64,000 nucleotides of DNA from Bacteroidota bacterium. GTDB lineage: Bacteria > Bacteroidota > Bacteroidia > Chitinophagales > Chitinophagaceae. The stretch is from the NCBI GenBank assembly GCA_016706595.1, contig JADJJH010000007.1, forward strand, positions 434,001 to 498,000. The letters run 5' to 3'. The stretch's first letter is position 1, and every line of letters starts with the position of its first letter. Shown piece after piece: positions 35,577 to 44,307 of the stretch. Below the pieces are notes generated by a model. It worked only from the letters and a program-made list of their open reading frames with translations, made no database searches and had not been told where the DNA came from. Made by a program: the position numbers and the translations under genes.

Positions 35577-38093
35577 CTAAAACAATGCGCCTTGTGTATT
35601 TTCAGGTTCACTTTCTTCGTTCAACAAACTAATTTCTAATAAATCTTTATCGCATAATTTATTGCCAATGGCTTTCCATCCCATTACATCTACAAACTCT
35701 TCAAGGTTAATCACTTGTTCGCTTGGAAGATATTTTTTCTTCCCGGTTTTTAGTTTAATTACCGGCGCAGGATTTGTACTTACCCACTCTAAGTAATTCC
35801 CTTCTCCTTCTTTTATAAACTGAAATTTAGTACTCAAGGTAAGCGTTTCAATTTTAAAACGTTTTACATTAAACTGCTTTTTATCGGTATCAAAATATAC
35901 GGCACTAATTATAGCTTGTGGTTTAAACTTCTCAATCGAAATTACTTTATCGGCGTCAAATCGATTTGACAGTTCGGTAGTATTTAAAGTATATGAACCA
36001 TCATTATACATCGTTAGTATTCTGTCTTCTTCATTAAAACTTCCTAAATACATGCCCTTTTCATCGGTATTCAATCTGCCTACTACATCATCATACCATA
36101 TTTTTTTACCTCCTAAACTTGACGTGCCTTTCTGTTTAAGTTTTACATTTTTAACCGGGTGTTTTGTTACTTGATTTCCCATACTGCTTCGTCCTTTGAT
36201 AGCAAGGTCTTCGAAATCGAAAGTAAAGGTTTTGATTTTTGCTTTGCAAGCGGCAGTAAGATAGACGCTCACAATTTCACTTTCGCCATTTGCATTTGAA
36301 GTAAAGTACATCACCTTACTTTTAGGTGAACCTTTGGTAAGATCATATTCTTTATCGCGAGTAATTCCGGTAACATTAAATCGTTTTGCATAGGCCACCC
36401 CAGTTTTTCCATCAACGTAAATCATATTATAGGTAGTTCGTTCATCCGACTTTCTAAAAATATCTGCATGAATGATATCCTTTCCAATAAATACCTTATC
36501 AGCCACTTTGATCACCTTCATCTTACCTTCTGATGTGAAGGCTATTATTTGATCAACATCAGCGCAGTCTACAAAAAATTCATCCTTCTTTAAACCGGTT
36601 CCAATAAAACCTTCTGCACGATTGATATACAACTTGGTATTAGCTATCGCAATCTCAGCTACTTGTATGGTGTCAAAAACCTTAATTTCGGTTTTACGCT
36701 CACGACCTTTGCCATATTTCTTCAACAAATTTTCGTAATAGGCAATTGCAAAATCGGTAAGGTTTTCTAAATGATGTTTGGTATCGGCAATACTAGCTTC
36801 GACACCGCGAATATGTTCATCAGCTTTAAAAGCATCAAACTTCGAAATGCGTTTAATTTTTATTTCAGTAAGTCGAACAATATCATCTTGAGTAATTTCT
36901 CTTCTAAATAATTTTTTGTAGGGTTTCAAGCCTTTATCAATAGCACTTAAAACACCTTCCCAAGTTTCTTCTTCTTCAATGTCACGATAAATTCGTTTCT
37001 CAATAAATATTTTCTCAAGTGATGAATAATGCCAATTGTCCTCGAGCTCACGCAACTTCAGCTCTAATTCTAATTTCAAAATTTCGCGTGTATGATCAGT
37101 CGATTTTTTCAACAGTTCTGAAGCCGAAATGAACATCGGTTTATCATCGATAATTACACAAATATTAGGCGATATACTTACTTCACAACTAGTGAATGCA
37201 TACAAGGCATCAATCGTTTGGTCGGCCGTAACACCACTGGCTAATTGTACTTCTATTTCAACATTAGCTGCTGTAGCATCAGTTACTTTTTTAATTTTAA
37301 TCTTTCCGTTATCGTTCGCTTTTACAATACTTTCAATGAGTTGAGGTACCGTAACACCATAAGGCACATCTTTAATTAGTATCGATTTATTATCTACTTT
37401 TTCAATATGCGAACGAACCCTTACTTTGCCACCACGTTTACCATCATTATAATTAGTGGTATCTATCATGCCTTCAGTTAAAAAATCCGGAAACAATTCG
37501 AACTTCCTTCCTTTCAAATATTTAATCGAAGCATCAATAAGTTCACAAAAATTATGAGGTAAAATTTTTGTTGATAATCCTACGGCAATTCCTTCGGCAC
37601 CTTGTGCAAGCAATAAAGGAAATTTCATGGGCAAACTCACCGGTTCATTCTTCCTGCCATCATAGCTTAATTGCCATTCGGTAATTTTGGCATTGAAGGC
37701 AATATCTAACGCAAATTTCGATAATCGTGTTTCGATATAACGTGGTGCAGCTGCATTATCACCGGTTCTAAAATCACCCCAGTTTCCTTGGGTATCCAGC
37801 ATCAAATCTTTTTGTCCGATATGAATAATTGCATCACCTATACTCGCATCACCATGGGGATGATACTGCATGGTTTGTCCGATCACATTGGCTACTTTAT
37901 TAAAACGGCCATCATCCATTTCTTTTAAAGCATGTAATATCCTTCGTTGCACCGGCTTCAATCCATCCAATCCTAACGGTACTGCGCGTTCAAGTATTAC
38001 ATAACTAGCATAATCCAGAAACCAATTCTGGTACATTTCATTCACATGATTTTTATGATGCCCTTGCAGGTTATTTTGTAATTCTTCAGACAT
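35577..38093 (-). CDS. parC: DNA topoisomerase IV/gyrase subunit A-type protein
   Basis: This 838-residue type IIA topoisomerase breakage-reunion subunit has LDGLKPVQRRILHALKEM near residue 45, YHPHGDASIGDAI near 78, and the catalytic tyrosine Tyr119 in AAPRYIETR. A long coiled coil (~360-450) and a C-terminal beta-pinwheel follow. The GyrA-box of gyrases (QRRGGKG) is not seen, which favours topoisomerase IV for chromosome decatenation. The ATG at 38093 is chosen because a full promoter lies just upstream; a start at 38135 would precede the -7 box. The B subunit is not in the window. Confidence 0.92.
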   Translation of the reverse strand: MSEELQNNLQGHHKNHVNEMYQNWFLDYASYVILERAVPLGLDGLKPVQRRILHALKEMDDGRFNKVANVIGQTMQYHPHGDASIGDAIIHIGQKDLMLDTQGNWGDFRTGDNAAAPRYIETRLSKFALDIAFNAKITEWQLSYDGRKNEPVSLPMKFPLLLAQGAEGIAVGLSTKILPHNFCELIDASIKYLKGRKFELFPDFLTEGMIDTTNYNDGKRGGKVRVRSHIEKVDNKSILIKDVPYGVTVPQLIESIVKANDNGKIKIKKVTDATAANVEIEVQLASGVTADQTIDALYAFTSCEVSISPNICVIIDDKPMFISASELLKKSTDHTREILKLELELKLRELEDNWHYSSLEKIFIEKRIYRDIEEEETWEGVLSAIDKGLKPYKKLFRREITQDDIVRLTEIKIKRISKFDAFKADEHIRGVEASIADTKHHLENLTDFAIAYYENLLKKYGKGRERKTEIKVFDTIQVAEIAIANTKLYINRAEGFIGTGLKKDEFFVDCADVDQIIAFTSEGKMKVIKVADKVFIGKDIIHADIFRKSDERTTYNMIYVDGKTGVAYAKRFNVTGITRDKEYDLTKGSPKSKVMYFTSNANGESEIVSVYLTAACKAKIKTFTFDFEDLAIKGRSSMGNQVTKHPVKNVKLKQKGTSSLGGKKIWYDDVVGRLNTDEKGMYLGSFNEEDRILTMYNDGSYTLNTTELSNRFDADKVISIEKFKPQAIISAVYFDTDKKQFNVKRFKIETLTLSTKFQFIKEGEGNYLEWVSTNPAPVIKLKTGKKKYLPSEQVINLEEFVDVMGWKAIGNKLCDKDLLEISLLNEESEPENTQGALF

Positions 38094-38109
38094 ATTTTCG
38101 ACTTGTGTG

Positions 38110-38139
38110 CAAATGTAATTTTTTTCGCTTGGCAAGCAA
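38110..38139 (-). promoter_or_regulatory. Promoter of parC-rsmA (TTG-N19-TACATTTG)
   Basis: On the minus strand a -33 TTG (38139-38137) is followed after 19 bases by TACATTTG (38117-38110). The ATG lies 17 bases past the box. Spacing and sequence are both consensus, and it fixes the parC start codon. Confidence 0.7.
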
Positions 38140-38173
38140 GGGAAATTTGTAGTAGGGGAAACAAGAATGGAGC

Positions 38174-38215
38174 AATTACGAATTACGGAATTCGTAATTT
38201 CCGTAATTCGTAATT
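38174..38215. terminator. Perfect 17-bp hairpin after the PspC gene
   Basis: AATTACGAATTACGGAA and its exact reverse complement are separated by 8 bases, 12 bases past the PspC-protein stop and before the parC promoter. It can fold on either strand and probably ends the padR-pspC transcript, though no T-tract follows. Confidence 0.6.
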
Positions 38216-38226
38216 CATAATTGGCA

Positions 38227-40242
38227 CTATCGGTTTTCTAATTTCCGTTTTGCTTCGCGCTTACTTTCTTCCATTTTCCGTTTTGCTTCATCAATTCTTT
38301 CTTGGGTAGCCCGTTTGCTTTCTTCAAGTTGTTGCTGTACCGATCGATTCGTTTCTTCTAATTCACGCTGTGCAGCTTCAATTTCGAGTTTAGCTTCGCG
38401 TTCGGCATCATCTAAAATTTCCTTGGCTTCTTTCGCATTATCACTTCGAATCGTAATGTCATTTGTTTGATCTTTGATTCGTATAACATCATCCTCAATG
38501 ATTAATTCGTCTTCATCAGTATCATCTATCACTAAAATATCTTCATCGTAATTTTCATCATCATCTACATTATACTTAAAATTCTTTTTATTAAACATAA
38601 CCGAATGCTTTAATTGTCGACGGAAATTATCACTTACATGAACCGCTTTATTTTCAGGCACGTAAATGGTTACTTTTACATTTTGAAAATGATAAGGCAT
38701 TTTATTACTCACAGCAAGTATTGCGGATAGATAAAGGGTATTGCCATCCAATCGGTACTCATATCGTGCAGCTTCTGCATGTTCACTAGCAGTTAATCGT
38801 TTGCTTCCAAAGGCCGATTTTTCAATCACTACTTTAAATAACGAATCTTTCGTTCGCTTGTACTTTATTCTAACCGCTCTAATTTCATTATCATTGGCAG
38901 TTCTATGTAAAATCTGATCTAAGGCATTGCCACTAAAAATAACTTGCTCGCTCGACGATGAATCCGGATCTATAGCTTGAATATATAAGGTATCGGTGAG
39001 TACATTAAACTTCTGACTAGTGGGCTTTGTGATATATGTATTATTTTCCTTCACCAAATTGGCAACTAATAATACTAAGGATACCCAACCTAAAATATTT
39101 AAACCGGTAAACATCACACGTAACGGACGATTTGGTTTTGTATAACCGGCTATTCTTCTAATTAACCAAATGATGATACCCACTACCGGCAATAGAATAA
39201 AAAAGAGTATGGTAAAAATCGCCAATGTTTTATTTAACGAACTGAACAAAATAATATCGGCTAAATTATACGAAAAGAAGGCACCCATCAAAACACCAAA
39301 TGCAATGGGTATCATAAATAGTAAAAAACAAATAATAACAATATAGGCAATTACTTTCAGGAATTTATTGATACCTGAGTTTGAGTTTTGGGTTACTTTT
39401 TCCATGGAAATTGGGTTTTGAATGGTTGAAATATTAATGGGTTCTCCTTTTAACAACATAAAATCGGTAGGTGATTTTGCGATGGGTACTATAATCCATA
39501 AAATGAGGTATGAAATAAAGGTGATTCCGTAAAATGAGGTACTTATAAAATGAATGTCGTGCCCTCCAAAGCTTGAATTATTTGTGATGATGCCCAATAC
39601 GAATGGGGCTAAAAATACAAGGCGAATAATCCACGTTTCCGTATTAAAAAATTGTGCAATACCACTACAAACCCCACCTAATACTTTGTCTTTAGGATTA
39701 CGAAAGAGTTTACGTGTGATATTATCTTTTAAATAGGCCGATGGTAAAACTATCCATAATAAGATGTAAGCCAAGATCCCCAAATTGAAACTAAAGAAGG
39801 TTGCAATATTGAAGATGGTAAACAATACAAATACTAATCGGACTGCAATCGGATCTATTGAAAAGTAATTGGCGATACCGCTACAAACCCCGGCTATCAC
39901 TTTACCTTGCTTATATTTATTTCGATATAATCGCTTTTTTTCAGTAGACGCTTGTTCGTATTTTTCGCCGCTTGGTTGTTCATCATCTAAATCAGATGGT
40001 TTACCTATGGTATTAATCAACTCATTAATATCGGCTTGGGTTATAGGTTGCGTTCCGGAACTATTTTTTTGTTCCAAAATTTCACCCATGCGATATTGCA
40101 AATCAGTAAAGGTTTCTTCGCCGCCTACTTCCTTTAAAAAGTAAGCTTTGAGTTCGTTTTCATATTGTTGAAAATCGTTATAGGCATTCTCTTCAATCGA
40201 GATATTTCGGCCTTGATAATTTATTTGAACTATTTTTTCCAT
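38227..40242 (-). CDS. PspC domain-containing membrane protein
   Basis: This 671-residue protein carries two PspC domains (residues ~105-165 GKVIAGVCSGIANYFSIDPIAVRLVF and ~178-258 DKVLGGVCSGIAQFF). Several further membrane helices lie around 295-390, followed by a periplasmic beta-rich region (~410-530) and a C-terminal acidic then Lys/Arg/Glu-rich coiled coil (~590-671). PspC proteins sense envelope stress in other bacteria; a role here is inferred. The gene sits 19 bases after a PadR-type regulator. This regulator/PspC pairing is common in the phylum and suggests control by that repressor. Confidence 0.82.
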   Translation of the reverse strand: MEKIVQINYQGRNISIEENAYNDFQQYENELKAYFLKEVGGEETFTDLQYRMGEILEQKNSSGTQPITQADINELINTIGKPSDLDDEQPSGEKYEQASTEKKRLYRNKYKQGKVIAGVCSGIANYFSIDPIAVRLVFVLFTIFNIATFFSFNLGILAYILLWIVLPSAYLKDNITRKLFRNPKDKVLGGVCSGIAQFFNTETWIIRLVFLAPFVLGIITNNSSFGGHDIHFISTSFYGITFISYLILWIIVPIAKSPTDFMLLKGEPINISTIQNPISMEKVTQNSNSGINKFLKVIAYIVIICFLLFMIPIAFGVLMGAFFSYNLADIILFSSLNKTLAIFTILFFILLPVVGIIIWLIRRIAGYTKPNRPLRVMFTGLNILGWVSLVLLVANLVKENNTYITKPTSQKFNVLTDTLYIQAIDPDSSSSEQVIFSGNALDQILHRTANDNEIRAVRIKYKRTKDSLFKVVIEKSAFGSKRLTASEHAEAARYEYRLDGNTLYLSAILAVSNKMPYHFQNVKVTIYVPENKAVHVSDNFRRQLKHSVMFNKKNFKYNVDDDENYDEDILVIDDTDEDELIIEDDVIRIKDQTNDITIRSDNAKEAKEILDDAEREAKLEIEAAQRELEETNRSVQQQLEESKRATQERIDEAKRKMEESKREAKRKLENR

Positions 40243-40261
40243 GATGTAGTTTTTGTTTTTG

Positions 40262-40609
40262 TTAGTTTGTTTTGGTTTGGGTTATTGTATTTACGGCTTT
40301 GCTTAGTTCTTGCCATGTTGTTTCGAGTGATTGGTAAAACGCCTTGCCGCTCTCCGACATACTAAAGTATTTACGTGGTGGACCTCCTGTACTTTCTACC
40401 CATCTATAATCGAGATACCCCGCATTTTTTAATCGAGTTAATAAAGGGTATAAGGTGCCTTCCAGCACTTGCATCCCCGACTCTTTAAGTTCCGATGCAA
40501 TATCACTTGGATAAGCTTCACCTCTTTGAATGATAGATAAGATCGCAAACTCTAGTACGCCTTTTTTCATCTGACTGAGAATATTATCGGTATTAGTTGC
40601 TGTTGCCAT
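40262..40609 (-). CDS. PadR-family transcriptional regulator
   Basis: This 115-residue winged-helix repressor matches PadR: MKKGVLEFAILSIIQRGEAYPSDIASELKESG at the N-terminus, VLEGTLYPLLTRLKNAGYLDYRW as recognition helix and wing, and a short dimerisation helix. It is the first gene of an operon with the PspC protein. Its own promoter carries a PadR-like AGTA-N12-TACT dyad over the -33 box, suggesting autorepression. The ligand or signal is unknown. Confidence 0.92.
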   Translation of the reverse strand: MATATNTDNILSQMKKGVLEFAILSIIQRGEAYPSDIASELKESGMQVLEGTLYPLLTRLKNAGYLDYRWVESTGGPPRKYFSMSESGKAFYQSLETTWQELSKAVNTITQTKTN

Positions 40610-40626
40610 ATTGTTGTATTTATATG

Positions 40627-40665
40627 CAAACCTATTGGATTATTTAGTACTATGCAATACATACT
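40627..40665 (-). promoter_or_regulatory. Promoter and PadR-like operator of padR-pspC
   Basis: On the minus strand TTG (40657-40655) is spaced 20 bases from TAGGTTTG (40634-40627), a full consensus promoter 18 bases from the ATG. The dyad AGTA-N12-TACT (40646-40665) overlaps the -33 box, where a PadR dimer would block RNA polymerase. A related ATGCAAT motif recurs ~40 bases further upstream. Confidence 0.6.
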
Positions 40666-40726
40666 ACCTAATTTAACAAACTATTAATTTATGTATAGTA
40701 ATATGCAATCAATTTTCAATTTACAA

Positions 40727-41165
40727 CTCGAGGTTCGGCGTTCGGTTTTCGAGGTTCGAATTGAACACTAAACTGACAAATTCGAAATACTTAATGGGAA
40801 TGGGGCATTTTCTGGTTAGTACATTTTTCGAACTCCTAACACCAAATTACAAACCCCGGTGTATTAAACTTTGGGCGCACCAAATTTTCCTTATAACAAA
40901 ATCCACCCGCTACTTCGGGCTTTGGTATGGTTGCGAAACGCAACCACACTGCCCCTTCGTATCGGGCGCAAAAAAGATGTTTATCGCTTTAAAGATGTAG
41001 GTAATGAACGGGGTTTGGGGGTTCGGGGTTCGAGAACCTCACCCACCATCACCTAGCATCACCCAGCATCACCCAGCATCACCTACTATTCGAGAACCTC
41101 AATTAACAGAATCTAAATTGAAGATTGAACACTGAAGATTGAACACTTTAGATTGAAGATTGATT
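40727..41165. repeat. Gene-free 566-bp gap with minisatellites and hairpins
   Basis: Between padR (40609) and the ABC-F gene (41176) I see no gene. It holds GAGGTTCG-type short repeats (~40727-40766), a GC-richer island with an 8-bp hairpin TGGTTGCG/CGCAACCA (40928-40946), and a 10-bp minisatellite (unit AGCATCACCC, ~41046-41085). The minisatellite is flanked by 13-bp direct repeats TTCGAGAACCTCA exactly 60 bases apart (41029 and 41089). Next come 12-bp AGATTGAACACT repeats (41118-41165). A 79-codon open frame in the island looks spurious. Confidence 0.6.
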
Positions 41166-41175
41166 GAAAAATTGC

Positions 41176-42801
41176 CTAAGCATACATCTCCAAACGCAAT
41201 TCATGCACTCGCTCATTATCTAAATACTCTTCGTAATTACAAATACGGTCGATAATACCATTAGGCGTTAACTCAATAATTCGATTACAAACCGAATCAG
41301 CAAAAGCCTGATCATGAGTTGCCATTAATATCACGCCCGGAAAATCGATAGTGCCATTATTGAAAGCAGTAATACTTTCTAAATCCAAGTGATTAGTAGG
41401 TTCATCGAGTACAATACAATTCGGGTTTTGCAACATCATTCTGCTCAACATGCAACGAACCTTCTCGCCACCACTTAAAACCCTGGTTTTTTTCATCAGC
41501 TCTTCGCCATTAAACAACATCTTGCCTAAAAAGCCACGTAAAAAATCTTCATCAATATCTTTCACCGTATCTGGTACATATTGGCGTAACCAATCCATCA
41601 AACTTAAATCGCCTGTAAAATATTGTTCGTTGTTATTGGGCAAGTAGGCTTTGGTAATTGTGGTTCCCCACTCATAAGTACCACCATCAGCTTTAGCTTC
41701 GTTATTTATAATATCAAAAAATGCATGTATCGCCAATTGGTTTTTGCTCACAAATAAAATCTTATCAGTTTTCCCAATATCAAAACTCACATCTGCAAAC
41801 AAACAAACCCCATCTGCGTAGGCCGAAAGCTTTTCAACTTTCAAAATATCATTCCCTACCATACGATCGGGTTTGAAAATAATACCCGGGTACTTACGAT
41901 TACTGGGTTTAATATCTTCTATAACCAATTTCTCAAGTGCCTTCTTACGCGAAGTAGCTTGTTTACTTTTACTTGCATTGGCACTGAAACGCGCAATAAA
42001 GTCAAGCAAATCTTTACGCTTCTCTTCGTTCTTTTTGTTTTTATCACTTAACTGTCGTGCTGCCAACTGACTACTTTCATACCAGAACGTATAGTTACCG
42101 GTATAAATATTAATTTTATTTCGATCTACATCCGCAACATGCGTACAAACGGTATCTAAAAAGTGACGATCATGACTCACCACGATAGCGGTATTTTCAT
42201 AGTCGGCTAAAAAATTCTCGAGCCAACGAATGGTTTCCACATCCAAGTCATTGGTAGGCTCATCTAATAATAAAATATCGGGGTTGCCAAATAAAGCTTG
42301 TGCTAATAAAACACGTATACGGTCGGTTCCATTTAAATCTTCCATCAAGGTTTGATGTAGAATATCACCAATTCCTAAATCGCTTAATAATTGTGCCGCA
42401 TCACTGTCGGCAGTATAGCCACCCATTTCACCAAACTCAGCTTCCAATTCTCCGGCTTTAATACCATCGGCTTCCGAAAAATCTTCTTTCATGTACAAGG
42501 CATCCTTCTTTTGCTGAATATCCCATAAATGCTTATTACCCATCAAAACGGTACTTAAGGCAGTAAACTCATTAAATTCAAAGTGGTTTTGCTTTAAAAT
42601 ACTCATACGCTCGCCAGGTGTTATACTTACATTACCTTTATTGGGCTCGATTTCACCACTGAGTATTTTTAAAAAAGTACTTTTTCCGGCCCCATTGGCG
42701 CCAATAATACCATAACAATTGCCTTTGGTGAAGTTGATGCTTACCTCGTCGAAAAGTACGCGTTTGCCGTACGACAAGGAGATATTGTTAGTCGATAACA
42801 T
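41176..42801 (-). CDS. ABC-F family ATPase (YkpA/YbiT type)
   Basis: This 541-residue soluble protein has two ABC ATPase domains in tandem and no membrane part: an ABC-F translation factor, expected to bind the ribosomal E site and relieve stalling. Domain 1 has Walker A GANGAGKST (residues ~34-42) and Walker B ILLLDEPTNDLD, but a divergent signature LNGTDRIR. The linker (~240-300) is charged and short. Domain 2 has a full LSGGEK signature and VLDEPTNHLD but no Walker A; that place reads FVSKNQLAIHAFF. Similar losses occur in Bacteroidota relatives. A short ORF with an intrinsic terminator lies upstream on the same strand. Confidence 0.92.
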   Translation of the reverse strand: MLSTNNISLSYGKRVLFDEVSINFTKGNCYGIIGANGAGKSTFLKILSGEIEPNKGNVSITPGERMSILKQNHFEFNEFTALSTVLMGNKHLWDIQQKKDALYMKEDFSEADGIKAGELEAEFGEMGGYTADSDAAQLLSDLGIGDILHQTLMEDLNGTDRIRVLLAQALFGNPDILLLDEPTNDLDVETIRWLENFLADYENTAIVVSHDRHFLDTVCTHVADVDRNKINIYTGNYTFWYESSQLAARQLSDKNKKNEEKRKDLLDFIARFSANASKSKQATSRKKALEKLVIEDIKPSNRKYPGIIFKPDRMVGNDILKVEKLSAYADGVCLFADVSFDIGKTDKILFVSKNQLAIHAFFDIINNEAKADGGTYEWGTTITKAYLPNNNEQYFTGDLSLMDWLRQYVPDTVKDIDEDFLRGFLGKMLFNGEELMKKTRVLSGGEKVRCMLSRMMLQNPNCIVLDEPTNHLDLESITAFNNGTIDFPGVILMATHDQAFADSVCNRIIELTPNGIIDRICNYEEYLDNERVHELRLEMYA

Positions 42802-42835
42802 AATTAAATTCCGTTTTGCTTATTTTGAAAGGTCG

Positions 42836-42843
42836 CAAAGCTA
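42836..42843 (-). promoter_or_regulatory. -7 element directly upstream of the ABC-F gene
   Basis: On the minus strand this reads TAGCTTTG, matching TAnnTTTG, 35 bases before the ABC-F ATG. No -33 box is seen at the normal spacing. If active, the ABC-F gene has its own promoter after the upstream terminator. Confidence 0.5.
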
Positions 42844-42859
42844 AGGCATTGCAGGAAGA

Positions 42860-42899
42860 ATAGAAAAACAAAAAACCACAATCTGGAAAGACTGTGGTT
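42860..42899 (-). terminator. Strand-specific intrinsic terminator upstream of the ABC-F gene
   Basis: On the minus strand an 11-bp stem AACCACAGTCT / AGATTGTGGTT with a TTCC loop is followed by TTTTTTGTTTTT. One position pairs as G-U on this strand but is an A-C mismatch on the other, so the minus-strand RNA is the functional one. No annotated minus-strand gene lies upstream of it, so it must end a small transcript from the 42900-43000 region or act as an attenuator. Confidence 0.8.
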
Positions 42900-42925
42900 C
42901 AATAGGATAATGAAAAAAAACACTA

Positions 42926-42973
42926 CTAAATTTTCATTGCCGGCTGGTTTGATTTAACAAACACGATTTTCAT
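42926..42973 (-). CDS. 15-codon ORF (candidate leader peptide)
   Basis: This short ORF starts at ATG 42973 and encodes MKIVFVKSNQPAMKI, followed by two consecutive TAG stops. A consensus -7 box (42996-43003) lies 23 bases upstream and an intrinsic terminator begins 27 bases downstream, so the ORF fills a unit of ~130 nt: promoter, ORF, terminator. It is too short for homology. Its position before an ABC-F translation factor fits a regulatory leader, but a separate small RNA or micro-protein gene is equally possible. Confidence 0.45.
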   Translation of the reverse strand: MKIVFVKSNQPAMKI

Positions 42974-42995
42974 AAGAACTGATTGATTTCGGAAA

Positions 42996-43003
42996 CAAAT
43001 GTA
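42996..43003 (-). promoter_or_regulatory. -7 element of the candidate leader/small RNA
   Basis: On the minus strand this reads TACATTTG, matching TAnnTTTG. The nearest upstream TTTG is 26 bases away, longer than usual. A 21-bp direct repeat lies just beyond (43034-43075). Confidence 0.45.
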
Positions 43004-43033
43004 TATCCACCATTTACCATCCTCCTATACAAA

Positions 43034-43075
43034 TGAGTATTTGGTTACTTTCATTGAGTATTTGGTAAGTTTCAT
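43034..43075. repeat. Two tandem 21-bp direct repeats
   Basis: TGAGTATTTGGTTACTTTCA(T) and TGAGTATTTGGTAAGTTTCA(T) lie end to end and agree at 19 of 21 positions. A period of 21 bases equals two helical turns, as in operator arrays. They sit between the minus-strand -7 box at 42996-43003 and the start of the arginase-family gene at 43172, so they could control either. Confidence 0.55.
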
Positions 43076-43171
43076 GTTATAACCTCTTTCTAAACCTATT
43101 TTTATACCTTTTCTGAAACCCTATTTAATTTCTGATAATTGCTGAGTACTTTCGTCACCTAATTATACTAC

Positions 43172-44307
43172 ATGACGACGATACAAGATTTATTACAATT
43201 TACAGCAGGACAGCATTTTCAGGAAGTGACCGAAGAACAATATAGCGATACCCAATTAGGTAGTCATATTCAACGTATTACCCCGACACAGATATTGAAA
43301 GTTTAGATTTGATTTTAATTGGTTGTGGAGAAAGGCGCGGACAAAAACCTAACCTCGATTATAGCCATGGTCCGGATAAAATTCGTGAAGAATTATACCG
43401 ATTACACTATTGGCATCCGCAGGTTAAAATTGGTGATATCGGAAATGTGATGCAGGGCGCATCGCTCGATGATACTAGGGCTGCACTTCGAACCCATATT
43501 AACGAACTCATGAATATGGGTAAAAAGGTGGTGATACTAGGGGGCTCACACGATCTTACTTTACAACAATACGAAGTGTTTAAAGAACGTGATGAAATCA
43601 TCGACTTTACCATTATTGATATGTTGGCCGATGTAGCCGAAGGGAATGGCAGTAATTACGACGATTATTTAATGACCGCACTGACCTCATCTCCAAATTA
43701 TGTGCGACATTTTAACCTAATTGGTTTTCAAAGCTATTATGTAAATCCAAACTTGGTTGAAGCCCTTGATAAACTTCGTTTCGATTGTATACGGGTAGGC
43801 ATGGCTCGTGAGGATATCGAGCAATTAGAACCCGCCATTCGAAATTCACATTTGTTAAGCATCGATATGAACGCCGTTCGTTATAGCGATGCACCGGCTA
43901 ATAAAATGGCATCGCCGAATGGGTTTTTTGGTGATGAAATGTGCAAACTTACTCGCTTTGCGGGTATGAGTAGCGCTTTAAAAAGCTTTGGTATTTATGG
44001 TTATATGCCCGAACTGGATCAAAATAACTTAACCGCTAAATTGATTTCGCAAATGCTATGGTATTATATAGACGGCATTCATGTTGGCAAACGCGAAGCC
44101 TCACTCGATGATCGCGAACAATTTCTTGAATACCAAGTCAACTCATCCGAACTCAATACACTTTTTCTAAAAAGCAAAAAAACAAATCGTTGGTGGATGC
44201 AAATGCCCGACGAACGTTTTGTAGCCTGCACACATAAAGATTATTTAATTGCTGCCCATAACGATATACCGGAACGATGGTTGCGTGAAATGGAAAGAAT
44301 GGTTTAA
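43172..44307 (+). CDS. Arginase/formimidoylglutamase-family protein, frameshifted, metal site divergent
   Basis: The gene starts at ATG 43172 (MTTIQDLLQFTAGQHFQEVT) and is broken by one missing base. Adding an A at 43272-43273 joins SHIQ to TYYPDTDIESLDLILIGCGERRG and gives 378 residues, the usual length for the Bacteroidota 'formimidoylglutamase' group. GGSHDLTLQQY is kept near the first metal ligand. The later ligands differ: the usual DAHxD is IDMLADVAEGN, and the usual SFDxDxxDP is SIDMNAVRYSDAP. Hydrolase activity is therefore doubtful, although such changes are common in this subgroup. A -7-like TACTTTCG lies at 43147-43154. Confidence 0.75.

Noticed and set aside
38174..38215. An att site or IS end
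   Set aside because: The perfect hairpin is a single palindrome directly after a gene stop with no matching second copy; a terminator is the simpler reading.
40761..41000. A 79-codon plus-strand open frame in the padR/ABC-F gap
   Set aside because: It runs through hairpin-rich repeat-like intergenic DNA, has no promoter box or recognisable domain, and its composition is unlike the neighbouring genes.
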